A program made the translations under genes and the position numbers. DNA of 64,000 nucleotides from CADEED01 sp963842515 (GTDB lineage Bacteria > Pseudomonadota > Gammaproteobacteria > Steroidobacterales > Steroidobacteraceae): NCBI GenBank assembly GCA_963842515.1, contig CAWJGO010000002.1, positions 1,736,001-1,800,000 on the forward strand. The letters are read 5' to 3'. Of the stretch, positions 53,197 through 61,042 are shown in pieces; the stretch's first letter is position 1; each line of letters starts with the position of its first letter. The notes beneath the pieces were generated by a model. The model was given only the letters and a program-made list of their open reading frames with translations, did not search any database and was not told the origin of the DNA.

Positions 53197-54066
53197 TCAC
53201 TTTCTGGATTTCTTGGCCGAGGCGGCTTCCGCCGGCACCGGTGCCTTCTTGGGCGCCTTGCGCTCCTTTGCATCCTTGGTACCGCGAGCGTTCAAGCTCG
53301 CCTTGAGCACTTCCATCAGATCGACCACATTGGTACCGCCGGTCGTGACGGGTGCTTCCGCAAAGGACACTTCCTTGCCTTCCACCTTGCGCTGGATCGC
53401 GGCCTCTACCCTGCCTCGATGCTCGTCAACGTATTCATTGGCGTCGAAGCGCTTGGCCGCCAGTTGATCGATCAATTGATTCGCCAGCTTGAGCTCCGCA
53501 TCCGAGACCGGCGCCGCTTCGACACCCAGATCCTTGATAGAGCGTACTTCCGCTTTGAAGTGCAGCTGGTGCATGGCGAGGCCGTCGTCCATCGGGCGCA
53601 GGATCACGATGTGTTCCTTGCCGCGCGAGATCCATCTACCTACCGCGCACTGCCTGACCTTCTTGAGCGCTGTCGCCAGCAACGAATACGGCTTGGCGCC
53701 GCCTTTGTCGGGCGCCAGGTAGTAAGTGCCGTCGAAGAAAACCGGATCGACGGATTCCAGCGGAACGAACTGGGTGATGTCGATCGTGTGGGTGGTGGTG
53801 TCCTCGAGCGCCTTCAACTCCTCGGGCGAGAACATCACGTACTGACCCTTGGCGAACTCATACCCCTTGGTCATCTCGGAACGCTCGACCAGCGTTCCAT
53901 CGTTGACTGCGACGTATTGCTGCTTGACGCGCGAGCCGTCTCGCTGCCGCAAAAGGTTGAAGGACAGTCTCTCGCTCGAAATGGTGGCCGAATAAAGTTT
54001 GACGGGTATGGCGACCAGACCAAACGAAATCGTGAGGGAGGCGATGGCGCGTGCGTTGCTAGGCAT
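53197..54066 (-). CDS. ku: Bacterial Ku, DNA end-binding protein of NHEJ
   Basis: A 289-residue Ku homologue that rings double-strand ends and recruits LigD. SLTISFGLVAIPVKLYSAT and the central FVPLESVDPVFFDGTYYLAPDKGG belong to the Ku core; the C-terminal tail (KKAPVPAEAASAKKSRK) is basic and lysine-rich, as in Ku proteins that bind DNA loosely. It is divergent from LigD across 172 AT-rich bases and coupled to the MerR/TPR gene downstream. In other species such operons rise in stationary phase or sporulation; no such site could be read here. Confidence 0.94.
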   Translation of the reverse strand: MPSNARAIASLTISFGLVAIPVKLYSATISSERLSFNLLRQRDGSRVKQQYVAVNDGTLVERSEMTKGYEFAKGQYVMFSPEELKALEDTTTHTIDITQFVPLESVDPVFFDGTYYLAPDKGGAKPYSLLATALKKVRQCAVGRWISRGKEHIVILRPMDDGLAMHQLHFKAEVRSIKDLGVEAAPVSDAELKLANQLIDQLAAKRFDANEYVDEHRGRVEAAIQRKVEGKEVSFAEAPVTTGGTNVVDLMEVLKASLNARGTKDAKERKAPKKAPVPAEAASAKKSRK

Positions 54067-54238
54067 AGGGCACGGATATTCGATAGTTGTTGGGGCAGCA
54101 ACTGTACCGCGCAGACAGGTGTGTGTCGCAAGCTATTGACAATAAAAGGGTATTTGCTTTCTTGTCGGACGGTGGCGAGGCGAACTTCAGGTTCTGCGCT
54201 TACATGCACGGCCCGGATCGCGCATCCTAAAGTGGCCC

Positions 54239-56887
54239 ATGAAAAAAGCCGCGGCGCAGCTCAAGACCTATCGGGCCAAGCGCGATTTCACCAAGACGAA
54301 GGAGCCGAGCGGATCGCGCGCCGTGCTGCCCGCCGAACATCGGCGGTTCGTAATCCAGAAGCACGCCGCCAGCCATTTGCACTGGGACTTTCGCCTCGAG
54401 TTGAACGGCGTCTTCAAGTCGTGGGCCGTGACCAAGGGGCCGTCGGTGGATCCGGCCGACAAGCGCCTCGCCGTGGAAGTGGAAGATCACCCGCTCGACT
54501 ATGGCGACTTCGAAGGCACGATCCCCAAGGGCGAATACGGCGGCGGCACCGTGCAGATGTGGGATCGCGGTTTGTGGGCGCCGCAAGGACCCAAGAGTCC
54601 CGAGGACGCCATCGAGGCCGGAGACTTCAAATTCGTTCTGGCAGGCGAACGGCTGAAAGGTAGTTGGGTGCTGGTTCGTATCAGGAACAACCGCGGGCGC
54701 GACACGCGCACCAACTGGCTGCTGATCAAACACAAGGATGAGTACGCCGTGCCGGGCGGCACACCGGAGCTGATCGAGCAGGATCGCTCGGTGGCATCGG
54801 GCCGCACCATGGAGCAGATAGCGCGCGGTGTCGGCAAAGCGCCCCGCCCTTTCATGTTAGCCACGGCGAAAGGCGCCGATGCGGTGTGGCATTCGAATCG
54901 CACGGAGGCGAAGCCGACGGCACGCGCAGCGGCAGCGCCGAAGGTAAAGACCGCTCGATTGAAATCCCTGCCGGAGTTCATCGAACCGCAGCTGGCCAAA
55001 CTGGTTGAACGTCCTCCGGCAACCGCCGGATGGGTGCACGAGATCAAGCTCGACGGCTACCGCGTACAACTTCGGGTGCAGAACGGCGAGGCGCGCATCC
55101 GCACTCGCACCGGTCTCGATTGGACGGAGCAGTTTTCCGCCGTCGCCAAAGTCGCTGACGCACTGCCCGATTGCATACTCGACGGGGAAATCTGCGCCGT
55201 GGACAAGAACAACATGCCCAGCTTCGCCGCGCTGCAGGCGGCGTTGTCAGAGGAGCGATCAGAAGGTCTGGTGTTCTTTGCGTTCGATCTGCTGGTCGAG
55301 GGCAAAGAGGATTGCCGCGAGCTGCCGCTAACCACCCGCAAGGCGCGGTTGAAGGCGCTGCTCGAGGAAGCCGACCCTGGCGCCGAGATCCGCTACGTCG
55401 AGCATTTCGACTCGAGCGGCACCGAGATGTGGCTGTCGGCCTGCAAGATGGAACTGGAAGGCATCGTCTCGAAGCGCCCGGATGCGCCGTACGTCTCCGG
55501 TCGCAACGGCGGATGGACCAAGGCCAAGTGCCGGGCTGGGTTTGAGGTGGTGCTCGGTGGTTGGACCACCGAGTCAGGCGGGCTTCGCTCACTGCTCGCC
55601 GGCGTCCATCGCGACGGCCGGCTCGAGTACGTGGGGCGCATCGGCACCGGCTACGGAGAGAAGGTCGCGCGCCAGTTGTTGCCCACGCTCAAGGAGCTCA
55701 CCACTGAGGTGAGCCCATTCAGTGGCAAGGATGCGCCGCCGAAGGAACGCAATGTCCGATGGCTGAAGCCTGAGCTCGTGGCCGAAATCGGATTCGCGGG
55801 GTGGACGGATACCAGGATGATCCGTCACGCCTCGTTCAAGGGCTTGCGGCGCGATAAGCCCGCCAGCGAAGTCGTGGACGAACTACCGACGGCGGAACCG
55901 GAGCCTGAGGCGGAGAAGCCAGCCGCCAAGGTGCATAAGAAGAAGGAGACGGTTGGAGCCAAGGCTCCCGCCGCTCCTCGCGGGCCGACTGTCGTGATGG
56001 GCGTGACGCTCTCGAACGCCAACAAGGTGTTGTGGCCCGCTGGGGTTCAGGGTGACGCTGTCACCAAGCTCGACCTCGCCCGATATTACGAAGCCGTCGG
56101 CGAGTGGTTGCTGCCGCATTTGCGCGGCCGGCCGTGCTCACTGGTGCGCGCGCCGGATGGGATCAACGGCGAGCAATTCTTCCAGCGCCATGCGATGGCC
56201 GGTATCTCGGATCTCTTCACCCTCGTCAAGGTCAGGGGCGACAAGGCGCCCTATGTGCAGATCGATCGCGTCGAGACGTTGATCGCGGTCGCGCAGATCG
56301 GCGCGCTCGAGCTGCATCCGTGGAACTGCGCGGAAGGCGATCCGGAAGTCGCCGGGCGACTGGTGTTCGATCTCGATCCCGCGCCAGACGTGAAGTTCGG
56401 TGCCGTCATCGCGGCAGCATTGGAAATACGTGATCGCCTCAAGAAGGTGGGGCTCGAATCGTTCTGCAAGACGACGGGCGGAAAAGGATTGCACGTGGTT
56501 ACGCCATTGACCGGAGGCAAGGACGCCGTGGCGTGGCCGGCCGCGAAGAATTTCGCGCATATCATTTGTGCGCAGATGGCGAGTGACTCGCCGACCAAGT
56601 ATCTCGATACGATGGCGAAGAAGGATCGTGTGGGACGGATATTCCTCGATTACCTGCGAAATGACAGGACGTCCACGGCCGTCGCGGTGCTATCTACGCG
56701 GGCGAGACTCGGCGCGACGATTTCGATGCCGATTCATTGGAAGGAAGTAAAGGCGAGTCTGGACCCTGCGCGGTTCAACATTCGCACCGGGCCGGAGATT
56801 CTCAGGAAGTCGAAACCGTGGGCGGACTATGAGGAAGCGGCGAGATCGCTATCTGCGGCGATCGAGAAAGTACTTTCGAAGGGTTAA
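54239..56887 (+). CDS. ligD: Multifunctional NHEJ DNA ligase LigD
   Basis: An 882-residue ATP-dependent ligase with the order phosphoesterase (HLHWDFRLELNG, EDHPLDYGDFEGTIPKGEYGGG, residues 35-160), ligase (EIKLDGYR with the adenylated lysine, around residue 268), and primase/polymerase (FDLDPAPD, with the metal aspartates, C-terminal 300 residues). This is the Pseudomonas-type order. It trims, fills and seals ends brought by Ku. A lysine/alanine-rich linker joins ligase to polymerase. The ATG at 54239 is preceded by a stretch without a strong ribosome site. It lies opposite Ku, which shares its promoter region. Confidence 0.95.
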   Translation: MKKAAAQLKTYRAKRDFTKTKEPSGSRAVLPAEHRRFVIQKHAASHLHWDFRLELNGVFKSWAVTKGPSVDPADKRLAVEVEDHPLDYGDFEGTIPKGEYGGGTVQMWDRGLWAPQGPKSPEDAIEAGDFKFVLAGERLKGSWVLVRIRNNRGRDTRTNWLLIKHKDEYAVPGGTPELIEQDRSVASGRTMEQIARGVGKAPRPFMLATAKGADAVWHSNRTEAKPTARAAAAPKVKTARLKSLPEFIEPQLAKLVERPPATAGWVHEIKLDGYRVQLRVQNGEARIRTRTGLDWTEQFSAVAKVADALPDCILDGEICAVDKNNMPSFAALQAALSEERSEGLVFFAFDLLVEGKEDCRELPLTTRKARLKALLEEADPGAEIRYVEHFDSSGTEMWLSACKMELEGIVSKRPDAPYVSGRNGGWTKAKCRAGFEVVLGGWTTESGGLRSLLAGVHRDGRLEYVGRIGTGYGEKVARQLLPTLKELTTEVSPFSGKDAPPKERNVRWLKPELVAEIGFAGWTDTRMIRHASFKGLRRDKPASEVVDELPTAEPEPEAEKPAAKVHKKKETVGAKAPAAPRGPTVVMGVTLSNANKVLWPAGVQGDAVTKLDLARYYEAVGEWLLPHLRGRPCSLVRAPDGINGEQFFQRHAMAGISDLFTLVKVRGDKAPYVQIDRVETLIAVAQIGALELHPWNCAEGDPEVAGRLVFDLDPAPDVKFGAVIAAALEIRDRLKKVGLESFCKTTGGKGLHVVTPLTGGKDAVAWPAAKNFAHIICAQMASDSPTKYLDTMAKKDRVGRIFLDYLRNDRTSTAVAVLSTRARLGATISMPIHWKEVKASLDPARFNIRTGPEILRKSKPWADYEEAARSLSAAIEKVLSKG

Positions 56888-56889
56888 GT

Positions 56890-56936
56890 CAAACAACGAT
56901 AGCTAGCGCGTTGTTTGTCGGCACCGTCTGACGGTG
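56890..56936 (+). terminator. Two hairpins after ligD
   Basis: CAAACAACG pairs with CGTTGTTTG around a ten-base loop (56890-56917), and CACCGT pairs with ACGGTG (56922-56936). They follow the ligD stop by a few bases and are the best terminator candidates there; no U-run is present. Confidence 0.5.
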
Positions 56937-57016
56937 TCACGTCCAACATCTTCCATCGAGCAGAGTTAGCCTAACAACAAGTTGAGCACTGCCACGACTC
57001 ATCTGGGGAGAACAGC

Positions 57017-57181
57017 GTGAAGACCTCGAAAATGCCGGGAAAGACAATTCCGCCGCACGACTACCGTCCCGCCCTGCAAGGCGCCCTGTCGTGGTTGGGC
57101 AAACGCTATCTGCTCGCTGAACCTTTGAACCGTCGCAGCGACGACAGTAAACGCAACATTGTCGAGCTGCAGCGCGCCTGA
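57017..57181 (+). CDS. Small HDYRPAL protein, copy 2
   Basis: A 54-residue protein beginning with GTG after GGGGAG at a six-base spacing. HDYRPALQGALSWLGKRYLL matches the core of the protein at 34165-34368 at 14 or more of about 20 positions, while the tails differ. The start codon and ribosome site fit, the frame is open and the core is conserved, so it is probably a real gene although very short. Function unknown. Confidence 0.65.
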   Translation: MKTSKMPGKTIPPHDYRPALQGALSWLGKRYLLAEPLNRRSDDSKRNIVELQRA

Positions 57182-57207
57182 ACCGTTCTATTGCCGGCGT
57201 AACGCCT

Positions 57208-57402
57208 TCAAGACGAGCGCAAATACATTGTGGGCTCTTGGTGCCCGTATCCCTGGCCATAAGCACTCGATGTCAGGGGATGCGGCAGCGAGGCTTCGCC
57301 GTCGCGCAGATGCACGTGCGTGTCGAAAACCGGCTCCGCGGATCGGGCCAGGCCTGACAGCGACAGACCGAGAGAGAGCACAAGGAGGCGGTAGTGTTTC
57401 AT
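57208..57402 (-). pseudogene. Truncated amidohydrolase fragment (signal plus DTHVHL)
   Basis: A 64-codon frame: Sec signal (LLVLSLGLSLSGLARSA) then EPVFDTHVHLRDGEASL, which is the metal-binding start of an amidohydrolase of about 300-500 residues. It then ends in unrelated sequence. No other part of the enzyme is found nearby, so it is probably a deletion remnant. A weak GAAGGG lies ten bases before its ATG. Confidence 0.5.
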
Positions 57403-57604
57403 GTCTGCGAACCCTTCTATTGACTACTGATCCGCCAGCCGGACCGACTGCGGCGGAAGTTCGAGTATAGCCAAACCGACAAGTGATGCTTCACCGCGGT
57501 CGCGTTGAAGCTCGCCGCGAGCCTCGGCAGGCACCACGACGAATTCGATTGATATCCAGACCTAACTACCTGTTTCTCGACGAGCCGACGCGCAGGATCT
57601 CGCG

Positions 57605-57610
57605 TATACT
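57605..57610 (+). promoter_or_regulatory. Possible -10 box upstream of the HNH gene
   Basis: TATACT, 32 bases before the ATG of the DUF222-HNH gene, in the context CGCGTATACTTTCG. No good -35 box is visible at the usual spacing, so this is tentative. Confidence 0.3.
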
Positions 57611-57642
57611 TTCGACATTGACAGCCTCACAAGGATGTGACC

Positions 57643-58917
57643 ATGCGTTCCGTCGACGAGCTCGCAACCGAGATCTGCACTCTCGCAGGCCACATCAACG
57701 CGGCGAATCACCGCTTCCTCGTGCTCGTCGCCGAGTTCGACCGCCGCAAGGGGTGGTCCGACAGCGCTACGCAATCCTGCGCTCACTGGCTCAACTGGAA
57801 GTGCGGCATCGCCATGGGCGCCGCGCGCGAGAAGGTGCGCGTGGCCCGCGCGCTCGAGAACCTGCCCCGGATCGCCGCCGCCATGGCCTCCGGTTCGCTC
57901 AGCTACTCCAAGGCGCGCGAGATCACACGCATCGGAAACCCGGGAAATGAGGAATACCTGCTGACTATCGCCGAGCGCGGCACGGCGGCTCACGTCGAGA
58001 ACCTCGTGCGCGCGTATCGCCGCTGCCAGGAAGCCGAGGAGCTGTCGCGCGCGCAACGCCAGCAACAGAGCCGCAGAGTCAGCTTCCGCTACGACGACGA
58101 TGGCTCACTCATTCTTATCTGCCGCCTGCCGGCCGAAGCCGGCGCCAGGGTCATGAAGGCGCTCGATGTGGCCGTCGAAGGGTTGCCGGTCTACGCGGAC
58201 GTTCCCGCTGGAACGTCCAAACAAGTCGTGCCGTACAGCCAGCGCCGCGCCGATGCCCTGAGCTGCATCGCCGAAAGTTTCCTGGCGCACGACGTGCTGG
58301 AATCTCCCGGCGCGGATCGCCAGCAGATCGTCGTACATGTCGCCGCGGAGACCCTGCGCTCGCGCAGTGCCGGTTGTTGCGAGATCGAGCACGGTCCTTC
58401 GATTCCGGCCGAAACCGCGCGCCGACTCTCCTGTGATGCCAGCATCGTCACGCTGGTGGAGGACGAAGACGGCGAGCCACTCAACGTCGGTCGGAAGACG
58501 CGCCTCATTTCCACGCCGCTGCACCGTCTGCTGACCGCGCGCGACAAAGGATGCCGCTTTCCCGGCTGCGCCAACGCGCGCTACATCGACATGCACCACA
58601 TCAAACACTGGGCTAACGGTGGCGAAACCAAGCCATCCAATCTCGTCTCGCTGTGCCGCTTCCATCACCGCGCCGTGCACGAAGAGGGATTCGACGTCCG
58701 CGTCCTTGATGATGGCGCGCTGCGCTTCGTCAGACCGAACGGCGAACCGGTGCACCGTGTGACGCCCGGCTGCCATCAGCCGCCCGGCGATTCGAGCGCG
58801 CTGCCGGCGGGAAAGTTCGCGGTTGGCTGGCGCGGTGACCGCATGGATATGGATCTCGCGGTTGATCTGCTAATTCAGAAGTCCCATAGGGAACGCGACG
58901 TTCCCGCTGGAACGTAG
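57643..58917 (+). CDS. DUF222 / HNH endonuclease (13E12-repeat family)
   Basis: A 424-residue protein: an N-terminal DUF222 domain (residues 1-200, HINAANHRFLVLVAEFDRRKGW) and a C-terminal HNH nuclease (KGCRFPGCANARYIDMHHIK, then NLVSLCRFHHRAVHEEGF). AAGGA precedes the ATG at 57643. The family is related to the mycobacterial REP13E12 elements, known phage attachment sites. Two odd features: the 18-bp palindrome occurs inside the gene at 58199 (encoding DVPAGTS), and again at its very end. The 3' end recurs twice more downstream. Confidence 0.9.
   Translation: MRSVDELATEICTLAGHINAANHRFLVLVAEFDRRKGWSDSATQSCAHWLNWKCGIAMGAAREKVRVARALENLPRIAAAMASGSLSYSKAREITRIGNPGNEEYLLTIAERGTAAHVENLVRAYRRCQEAEELSRAQRQQQSRRVSFRYDDDGSLILICRLPAEAGARVMKALDVAVEGLPVYADVPAGTSKQVVPYSQRRADALSCIAESFLAHDVLESPGADRQQIVVHVAAETLRSRSAGCCEIEHGPSIPAETARRLSCDASIVTLVEDEDGEPLNVGRKTRLISTPLHRLLTARDKGCRFPGCANARYIDMHHIKHWANGGETKPSNLVSLCRFHHRAVHEEGFDVRVLDDGALRFVRPNGEPVHRVTPGCHQPPGDSSALPAGKFAVGWRGDRMDMDLAVDLLIQKSHRERDVPAGT
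58199..58216. repeat. 18-bp palindrome, copy 3 (inside the HNH gene)
   Basis: ACGTTCCCGCTGGAACGT in frame within the DUF222-HNH gene, encoding part of ADVPAGTSK. It is a palindromic insert within an open coding sequence; the surrounding frame is intact. Confidence 0.75.
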
Positions 58918-58918
58918 G
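58841..58918 (+). repeat. Direct repeat copy A: HNH 3' end with palindrome copy 4
   Basis: The last 77 bases of the HNH coding frame with the palindrome at 58898-58915 and the stop codon. It matches copy B (60221-60296) at 66 of 76 positions, exactly 1380 bases further on. Confidence 0.85.
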
Positions 58919-58997
58919 GAGCGGCGCTGCCTGCGTAAGTGTTTCGCCACGGCGGCGCACCAGCGCGACGAGCAGCCGGCACGATCGACATGTCGAT

Positions 58998-60206
58998 TCA
59001 GAAGATTTCCAGTCCCGGAAACGCGACGGACTGCGGATGGAGGCAATAGTGTAAGTAGAGAGCGAGACCGCCGTCGCCCGTCCAGAGTGTGTAACGACCC
59101 TGACCATACTGCTGTCGAGCGTTGCGGCATTGAATGATGGCATGCATTGCAAATTGGCGTGCTCGATGTAGCCACGCGACATCACCGGTGTATTTATGAA
59201 GCGCGAGGAAGGCAAAGCCATTGCCGGCCGTGCCGTGACATATCCCGGATCCTTTCTTGAGCGGACCGGCAATCCAGGTCTGCTCGCCCGCAGCATCGAC
59301 CAGCGCCGCAAGTCCCGCCGAACTCTCGAACCCAAGTTGCCGTGCGCAAGCCAACGCAGTCACCACTCCGGGTGCGCCATGACACCATTGAACGAGCCGT
59401 TTTTTTCCGACCGGAGGTGGGTCGGCGCTCAGCGGCCAGTTCGCGCACATGTCGTTTCGAATCGCGCCCTCAGCCAATGTGTCCGCAGTTCGTCGGATGA
59501 TGGTTTCAGTCCACTCGTCGGGTAGTAGATCCGCGCCCCGCAAGAGCGCGTGGGCGTTCCCGGCAACTCCGTGACATGCGCCGTAATACGAGCGCGTCGA
59601 TCCGAAAATCTCGTTTCTCCACAACCATTGCCGCGTCGTCGGCGCGTACTCCCAAGCTTCCCACAATGAGTGTGCGGCTTCGCAGTACAGATCTTTCCAC
59701 AACTCATTATGAGTTTGTCGAAACAGCGACAGAGCGGCATGCATCATGCCCGCTTCTCCAGACGTGATCTCTCTTGCGACGTGACCGATTGTCCGTTTCA
59801 TGCAATCGACCAATCGATTCGTAAGGTTTCGATCGTCAGGGTCGACGAGAACTGCAGGGGTCAAGATGCCAATCTCTCCCAGCTGCAATCCGGTCTGATA
59901 GCCGTAGTCGGGATGTTTTAGATACGCATCGTGAATGCGCGGTAGTAAGTCGGAGTAGTCCAGCGCGAGGTAATCCGCACGCCGCAGGATGCGCAACGCC
60001 ACAACTGCTCCGGCTGCACCCGAATATAGCGCCCACTTGGGTTCGGCATGGCCATCCTCCAGCGGGTGTGTCGGCCAATCTCCCGATGGCCGCAAGGCGA
60101 GTTTGAAGTCCTCGATGATATGAACAATTTCCTTCTTAACTACGTCCGCGTTCCATGCAGGACCTGCAAGGGCTTCGTGTCGCGAAGGCTCATAGATTTC
60201 AAGCAT
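58998..60206 (-). CDS. Orphan LanC-like lanthionine cyclase-type protein
   Basis: A 402-residue LanC-like protein of alpha/alpha-toroid type. YGACHGVAGNAHA carries the general-base His, and the zinc ligands are in WCHGAPG (C275) and ICHGTAGNG (C323, H324), as in NisC. The toroid repeats SGAAGAVV, SGEAGMMH and TGDGGLALYLH are present. No lantibiotic precursor, dehydratase or LanT lies nearby, so it may be a LanCL-like orphan. Starts at 60224, 60218 or 60206 are in frame; the first two overlap direct repeat copy B on the other strand, and I take the third. No good ribosome site is seen. Confidence 0.85.
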   Translation of the reverse strand: MLEIYEPSRHEALAGPAWNADVVKKEIVHIIEDFKLALRPSGDWPTHPLEDGHAEPKWALYSGAAGAVVALRILRRADYLALDYSDLLPRIHDAYLKHPDYGYQTGLQLGEIGILTPAVLVDPDDRNLTNRLVDCMKRTIGHVAREITSGEAGMMHAALSLFRQTHNELWKDLYCEAAHSLWEAWEYAPTTRQWLWRNEIFGSTRSYYGACHGVAGNAHALLRGADLLPDEWTETIIRRTADTLAEGAIRNDMCANWPLSADPPPVGKKRLVQWCHGAPGVVTALACARQLGFESSAGLAALVDAAGEQTWIAGPLKKGSGICHGTAGNGFAFLALHKYTGDVAWLHRARQFAMHAIIQCRNARQQYGQGRYTLWTGDGGLALYLHYCLHPQSVAFPGLEIF

Positions 60207-60220
60207 TAGCGACGCCATTC

Positions 60221-60318
60221 GCATGGATATGGATCTCGCGGTCGAACTGCTGATCCGGAAGTCGCAGAAGGCGCGCGACGTTCCCGCTGGAACGTAAGGG
60301 AATCTCGCCTGCCGCCAG
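60221..60318 (+). repeat. Direct repeat copy B: HNH 3' end with palindrome copy 5
   Basis: Starts GCATGGATATGGATCTCGCG as copy A does and holds the same open frame (MDMDLAVELLIRKSQKARDV ending PAGT-stop). The palindrome is at 60278-60295. Its second half (60262-60318) is repeated as copy C with four mismatches in 57 bases. No HNH gene precedes it here; only the gene tail is present. Confidence 0.85.
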
Positions 60319-60320
60319 TA

Positions 60321-60347
60321 TTTAAGGTACCAATTTGGCACCTTAAA
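60321..60347. repeat. 27-bp palindrome P1 after the ORF6N gene
   Basis: TTTAAGGTACC begins a 27-base palindrome of two 8-base outer arms (TTTAAGGT/ACCTTAAA) around CCAA/TTGG. It lies 22 bases past the ORF6N stop. A reverse-orientation copy with an identical 25-base core lies inside the ORF6N gene. Confidence 0.75.
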
Positions 60348-60369
60348 GAGACATGCTCAGCTCGCTCGC

Positions 60370-60899
60370 TCACTCGATGTCCGCGGTAAAACCAATCGGG
60401 CGTCCGGCCGTCGTTGGCGGTGCCATCAATTGCCGAATCGCGTCGAATACCACACGAAATTGGCGATCGTACTTGCCTTCGAGGACGGCGAGCTTTCGCG
60501 CGAGGTCAGCATTCGACGAGAGCAATTCGCGCAACCGAACAAACGCGCGGACGATCTCTACATTGACGAGAACAGCGCGCTTGCTCCGCAGAACGCTCGA
60601 AAGCATTGCCACACCCTGCTCGGTAAACGCATACGGAAGAAACTTTCGGTGCTTCCCGCGGCCAGATCTTAAGGTGCCAAATTGGTACCTTAAGATTTCG
60701 TGCTCTTCCACAGTAAGTTGGAACATGAAATCGGCGGGGAACGATCGCGATTTCTCTGTACCGCACGATTCAACGTTTTTGTCTCGACTCGATATAGCCG
60801 CGCGAGGTCGGTGTCGAGCATTACCTTTTGGCCGCGCACAAGAAGAATATTCTGCGCAATCGCGGACAACGATACAGCTTCGGAACGAGAAGGAACCAT
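60370..60899 (-). pseudogene. ORF6N-domain (KilA-N-like) gene with a single-base frameshift
   Basis: The first part (from 60899) reads MVPSRSEAVSLSAIAQNI, LLVRGQKVMLDTDLARLYRV and RAVQRNRD, an ORF6N start; the second frame continues FPADFMFQLTVEEHEILRYQ, FLPYAFTEQGVAMLSSVLRS, then a C-terminal coil to GFTADIE. The change is near 60735-60745, where one base is missing (the span is two over a multiple of three). ORF6N domains occur in phage and mobile-element proteins and bind DNA. The reading frame hosts palindrome P2. The gene sits between repeat copies B and C. Confidence 0.75.
60668..60694. repeat. 27-bp palindrome P2 inside the ORF6N gene
   Basis: CTTAAGGTGCC begins a palindrome that is the reverse complement of P1 over its 25-base core. 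It lies in the ORF6N coding frame, encoding LRYQFGTLR. Confidence 0.75.
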
Positions 60900-60975
60900 T
60901 CGACCACTTTAGGGAAGGAGTTCGGATGGTCAACAATAGAAACTGACCCCTTACGGCGGATTCGTCGACGACAAA

Positions 60976-61032
60976 TCGCAGAAGGCTCGCGACGTTCCCG
61001 CCGGAACGTAAGCGAATCTCGCCTGCCGTCAG
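60976..61032 (+). repeat. Direct repeat copy C with palindrome copy 6
   Basis: 57 bases matching 60262-60318 except for four positions, including the palindrome ACGTTCCCGCCGGAACGT (60992-61009) and the tail AATCTCGCCTGCCG. It lies just after the ORF6N fragment and close to the end of the RCC1-like gene. Confidence 0.8.
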
Positions 61033-61042
61033 CCGGGGTGAA

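Noticed and set aside
54103..54119. LexA-box-like CTGT...ACAG between Ku and ligD
   Set aside because: The spacer is nine bases rather than eight and overlaps another repeat, so it does not fit the E. coli-type SOS box; not called.
54136..54141. TTGACA upstream of ligD as a promoter
   Set aside because: A -35-like hexamer without any acceptable -10 hexamer at 16-18 bases.
60353..60946. Plus-strand ORF of 197 codons over the ORF6N gene
   Set aside because: Antisense to ORF6N coding sequence; similarity to its own repeats comes from the palindromes.
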